A stretch of 46,098 bases of DNA, taken from the NCBI GenBank assembly GCA_017694755.1, contig JADIMO010000044.1, forward strand, positions 1-46,098, in the 5' to 3' direction. Positions within the stretch are counted from its first letter, which is position 1; each line of letters starts with the position of its first letter. Shown piece by piece: positions 44,022-46,098 of this stretch. Position numbers and translations under genes: made by a program. Origin of the DNA: Candidatus Cryptobacteroides merdavium (lineage in GTDB: Bacteria > Bacteroidota > Bacteroidia > Bacteroidales > UBA932). Under the pieces are notes generated by a model. The model was not told where the DNA came from. It made no database searches and saw only the letters and a list, made by a program, of their open reading frames with translations.

Positions 44022-44060
44022 AAAAATGGCGTGACTCGCAGATACAGTCACGCCATTTTT
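44022..44060. terminator. Bidirectional rho-independent terminator
   Basis: A perfect 15-bp stem (44022-44036 with 44046-44060) begins with AAAAA and ends with TTTTT, loop 9 bases. It serves the acyltransferase gene on plus and the mscS-like gene on minus. Confidence 0.9.
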
Positions 44061-44071
44061 ATATTTGTGGC

Positions 44072-44098
44072 AGATCCCTCGACTGAGCTTGGGATTTC
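44072..44098 (-). repeat. Short dispersed repeat, copy C
   Basis: The complement aligns without gaps to copies A and B (core AGTCGAGGGATCT). It overlaps the stop codon of the mscS-like gene (44099-44097). Confidence 0.55.
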
Positions 44099-45032
44099 AG
44101 TTCTGACTGGTCAGGTGCACATCCATCTGAGGGAACGGGAAATTGATGCCTTTCTGCGGAAGGATGGTGTAGATGCGGTCATTGAGGGCATAGAAGACAT
44201 CCCAATAGTCGGAAGACTTCACCCAGACACGGACTACATATTGCACTGCGCTGTCCATCAGTGAATTAATTTCAATCAGGGGGTCTGCAGGAGCCCCGGT
44301 GGCAGCATAGAGCACACGGGAGTCGGCTGTGACTATATCCCTGAGTGCGGACTTGACCTTTTCAGCCTCAGTGCCGTATTCCACGCCGACAAGCCATTCC
44401 ACACGGCGCATGGTGTTCAGCGAGTAGTTGTTGACCGTGCCGTTGGACAGAGTGCTGTTGGGTATGATTATGATCTTGTTGTCAGTAGTCGTGAGCTTTG
44501 TACTGAAGATGTTGACTTCAGACACTGTGCCGGAATAGCCGTTTTCAGTGTCAATGTAGTCACCGGTCTTGAATGGCTTGAAAGCCAGGATCATGATTCC
44601 TCCGGCGAAATTCTGCATCGTGCCGCTTAGTGCCATGCCTATGGCCATACCTCCGGCGGCAAGAAGGGCTGCAAGGGAGGTAGTGTTGACTCCGAGAGTA
44701 CCCACAGTGATTATGACAAGAATGACAGTAAGGGATATGCTGGTCAGGCTTTCGACAAAGGTCGCGATGGATTTTTCCGTCTTCCTCCTTTCGAATATCC
44801 GGTGAATCATCCCGCGAATTTTCTTGATGAGCCATGCACCGGCGAAATATATGAGCAGGGCGATCAGGACCTTTATCCCGAAATGTATTATGCTGTTGAG
44901 CATTTCGGGGATGAGGTCTTCAATAGGAGTCGAGACTATGTGTTCAATGGCTTCCCTGGCTCCTTCTTCGATCTTGCTGACGGCGGCCGTGTCTTCCGGG
45001 GTGACGGTCACCTGTAAAGGCAGATGTATCAT
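44097..45032 (-). CDS. Small-conductance mechanosensitive channel (MscS family)
   Basis: 311 residues. Three membrane helices (FGIKVLIALLIYFAGAWLIK, then SISLTVILVIITVGTLGVNT and the pore helix LAALLAAGGMAIGMALSGTM with the Gly/Ala zipper), followed by the beta-domain (GDYIDTENGYSGTVSEVNIF) and alpha/beta vestibule. The channel opens on membrane tension to relieve osmotic shock. It lies 58 bp after the cysteate synthase stop on the same strand. The gene ends inside a dispersed repeat. Confidence 0.93.
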   Translation of the reverse strand: MIHLPLQVTVTPEDTAAVSKIEEGAREAIEHIVSTPIEDLIPEMLNSIIHFGIKVLIALLIYFAGAWLIKKIRGMIHRIFERRKTEKSIATFVESLTSISLTVILVIITVGTLGVNTTSLAALLAAGGMAIGMALSGTMQNFAGGIMILAFKPFKTGDYIDTENGYSGTVSEVNIFSTKLTTTDNKIIIIPNSTLSNGTVNNYSLNTMRRVEWLVGVEYGTEAEKVKSALRDIVTADSRVLYAATGAPADPLIEINSLMDSAVQYVVRVWVKSSDYWDVFYALNDRIYTILPQKGINFPFPQMDVHLTSQN

Positions 45033-45090
45033 TGCCGTTTTTGTTTCTCAGGTCCCGGACCATGGCCGGAACCTTGTTGTTCTTTTCGGA

Positions 45091-46098
45091 TTAAAAAAGC
45101 TTTTCCACCTGCCGGATGATTTCCTCCGCAGGAAGGAAGGTGTCTATCACGAGATCAGGCTTTGCATATACGACATCGTGGTGTTCCTTGGTGAGGGATT
45201 CTCCGCCTCCGGTTATGTTCAGCATGATGATTTCGTCCTTCCTTACATCTCCTGACTCCACGGCTTTCGCAAGGCTTGCCACTGCCACTGAGGCTGCAGA
45301 ATATATGTCAATCCCTTCAAGCATCAGGAATTTTTCTTTCCATATGTCTATCTCGGCATTTGTCACCTTGAAGATGTCGCCTCCGGCATCATTGAGGGCA
45401 TCGAACAGTCCGCCGGCAAGGGAATAAGGCGGCTTCCTGTTGGAGAGCACCTTGGCCTTGATTTCCGCAGCCTGTGCCCTGGCATCTTCTGCAGAAAGAT
45501 GGACAAGTTTGCGGGAGTGTGCCTTCCAGGAGTCATACATGATGGTGAACGGGGCATTCTGTGACGGGTAGAGTCTCATCCTGTGCTTGCCGAAGCGACC
45601 GTCTTCTATGAGCCTGAGATTGTTTTCCCAGACGGCGATGGTCCCGGTGCCGCTGCCTATGGCCTGGAAATAGGCATCAGGAATCCTTCCGATTACCTCT
45701 ACGGCTGAAAGGAGGGTTGTTCCCATCCCGTCACGCCTTGCGATGTTCTTGGCACCGCCTTCCGCCATGAACTTCGGTGATTCGCACACTTTGTCGCCGA
45801 GCACGATGGCATCGAAATAGTCGCATCCTGAAGGTGCAGCGATGATCTTGACGCAGTCATTCAGAGGCTTGTGGAACCACAGGGCGCTGATGTTGTCCTC
45901 CGGAATTGAAAGCAGAAGCGGAATGCCGTTGTCGGAGCATACCTTGGCAAAGGCCCTGGCCGTGTTCCCGGCCGATGCCACCACAAGTATCCTGTCATGG
46001 TTTTCCGGCAGCCTTGCGCATACTGAATAAGCCTCGGTTTCCTTGAATGAGCATGTCTCCATCTGTGCTCCGATTTTCGGAAAATATCCGGAGAATGT
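45091..46098 (-). CDS. Cysteate synthase / threonine synthase family PLP enzyme (N-terminus beyond the window)
   Basis: 336 residues are visible, and the frame runs through the right edge (FSGYFPKIGAQMETC), so the start is missing. The PLP lysine is in ETCSFKE and the phosphate-binding ASAGNTARAF and GSGTG motifs are intact. RRDGMGTTLLSAVEVIGRIP, LYPSQNAPFTIMYDSWKAHS and LSNRKPPYSLAGGLFDA closely match proteins named cysteate synthase in Bacteroidales, as I recall, rather than standard threonine synthase. Reaction: O-phosphoserine + sulfite to L-cysteate, the precursor of sulfonolipids in this phylum. mscS follows on the same strand. Confidence 0.82.
   Translation of the reverse strand, partial: TFSGYFPKIGAQMETCSFKETEAYSVCARLPENHDRILVVASAGNTARAFAKVCSDNGIPLLLSIPEDNISALWFHKPLNDCVKIIAAPSGCDYFDAIVLGDKVCESPKFMAEGGAKNIARRDGMGTTLLSAVEVIGRIPDAYFQAIGSGTGTIAVWENNLRLIEDGRFGKHRMRLYPSQNAPFTIMYDSWKAHSRKLVHLSAEDARAQAAEIKAKVLSNRKPPYSLAGGLFDALNDAGGDIFKVTNAEIDIWKEKFLMLEGIDIYSAASVAVASLAKAVESGDVRKDEIIMLNITGGGESLTKEHHDVVYAKPDLVIDTFLPAEEIIRQVEKLF

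Noticed and set aside
1..46098. CRISPR arrays, insertion sequences, prophage or toxin-antitoxin genes
   Set aside because: No regularly spaced repeats, transposase, integrase, phage or antitoxin proteins were found on either strand.

Overview
The window looks like a chromosome segment from a member of the Bacteroidales. The evidence is the promoter grammar (-33 TTTG/TTG, about 19 bp, then -7 TAnnTTTG), a type III glutamine synthetase (GlnN), DUF4249 paired with a TonB receptor, lipoproteins, a DUF3467 protein, an HMA-AraC regulator next to a copper ATPase, and a probable cysteate synthase. Cysteate synthase fits sulfonolipid-producing lineages such as Rikenellaceae/Alistipes, but the genus is not certain. 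Nearly all the DNA is coding. I see no insertion sequence, prophage, CRISPR array or rRNA. The one RNA gene is tRNA-Cys(GCA).

Left part (1-11.1 kb), minus strand: a TetR regulator, a leucine-carboxyl-methyltransferase-like enzyme and an ABC exporter cut by the left edge form an efflux-type cassette. A copper module follows: a P1B ATPase with a CopZ-like domain fused at its C-terminus, and an AraC regulator carrying its own heavy-metal-binding domain. On the plus strand come an aldo/keto reductase with an Fe-S tail, a DUF3784-like membrane protein, and an ECF sigma factor / small membrane protein / lipoprotein operon.

Metal and outer-membrane part (11.1-18.2 kb): a NikR-family regulator that lacks three of four canonical nickel ligands precedes a TonB-dependent receptor, with a 28-bp NikR-geometry inverted repeat between them. 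A second TonB receptor with a DUF4249 lipoprotein, a glutaredoxin-like protein and an unrecognised protein follow.

Central housekeeping part (18.2-36.7 kb): Pif1-like helicase with HRDC domain, aminotransferase, glnN, RNase D-like exonuclease, RlmI-like methyltransferase, tRNA-Cys (preceded by a sigma-54-like promoter with no assigned gene), maf, kdsC, DUF3467 gene, valS, thioesterase, tatA, ABC-F ATPase, rlmB-like gene, DUF2807 protein and dipeptidase.

Right part (36.7-46.1 kb): EamA transporter, cinA, pyrD and an XRE-type regulator on the minus strand; a 550-bp AT-rich gap with repeated 17-bp motifs; queA-like gene and an acyltransferase on the plus strand; then mscS-like and cysteate synthase genes on the minus strand, the last cut by the right edge.

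No single element is plainly a new defence or mobile system. The best leads are the CopA-CopZ fusion with a preserved internal start, the ligand-poor NikR with its candidate operator, the orphan sigma-54-like promoter at tRNA-Cys, and the motif array in the AT-rich gap.
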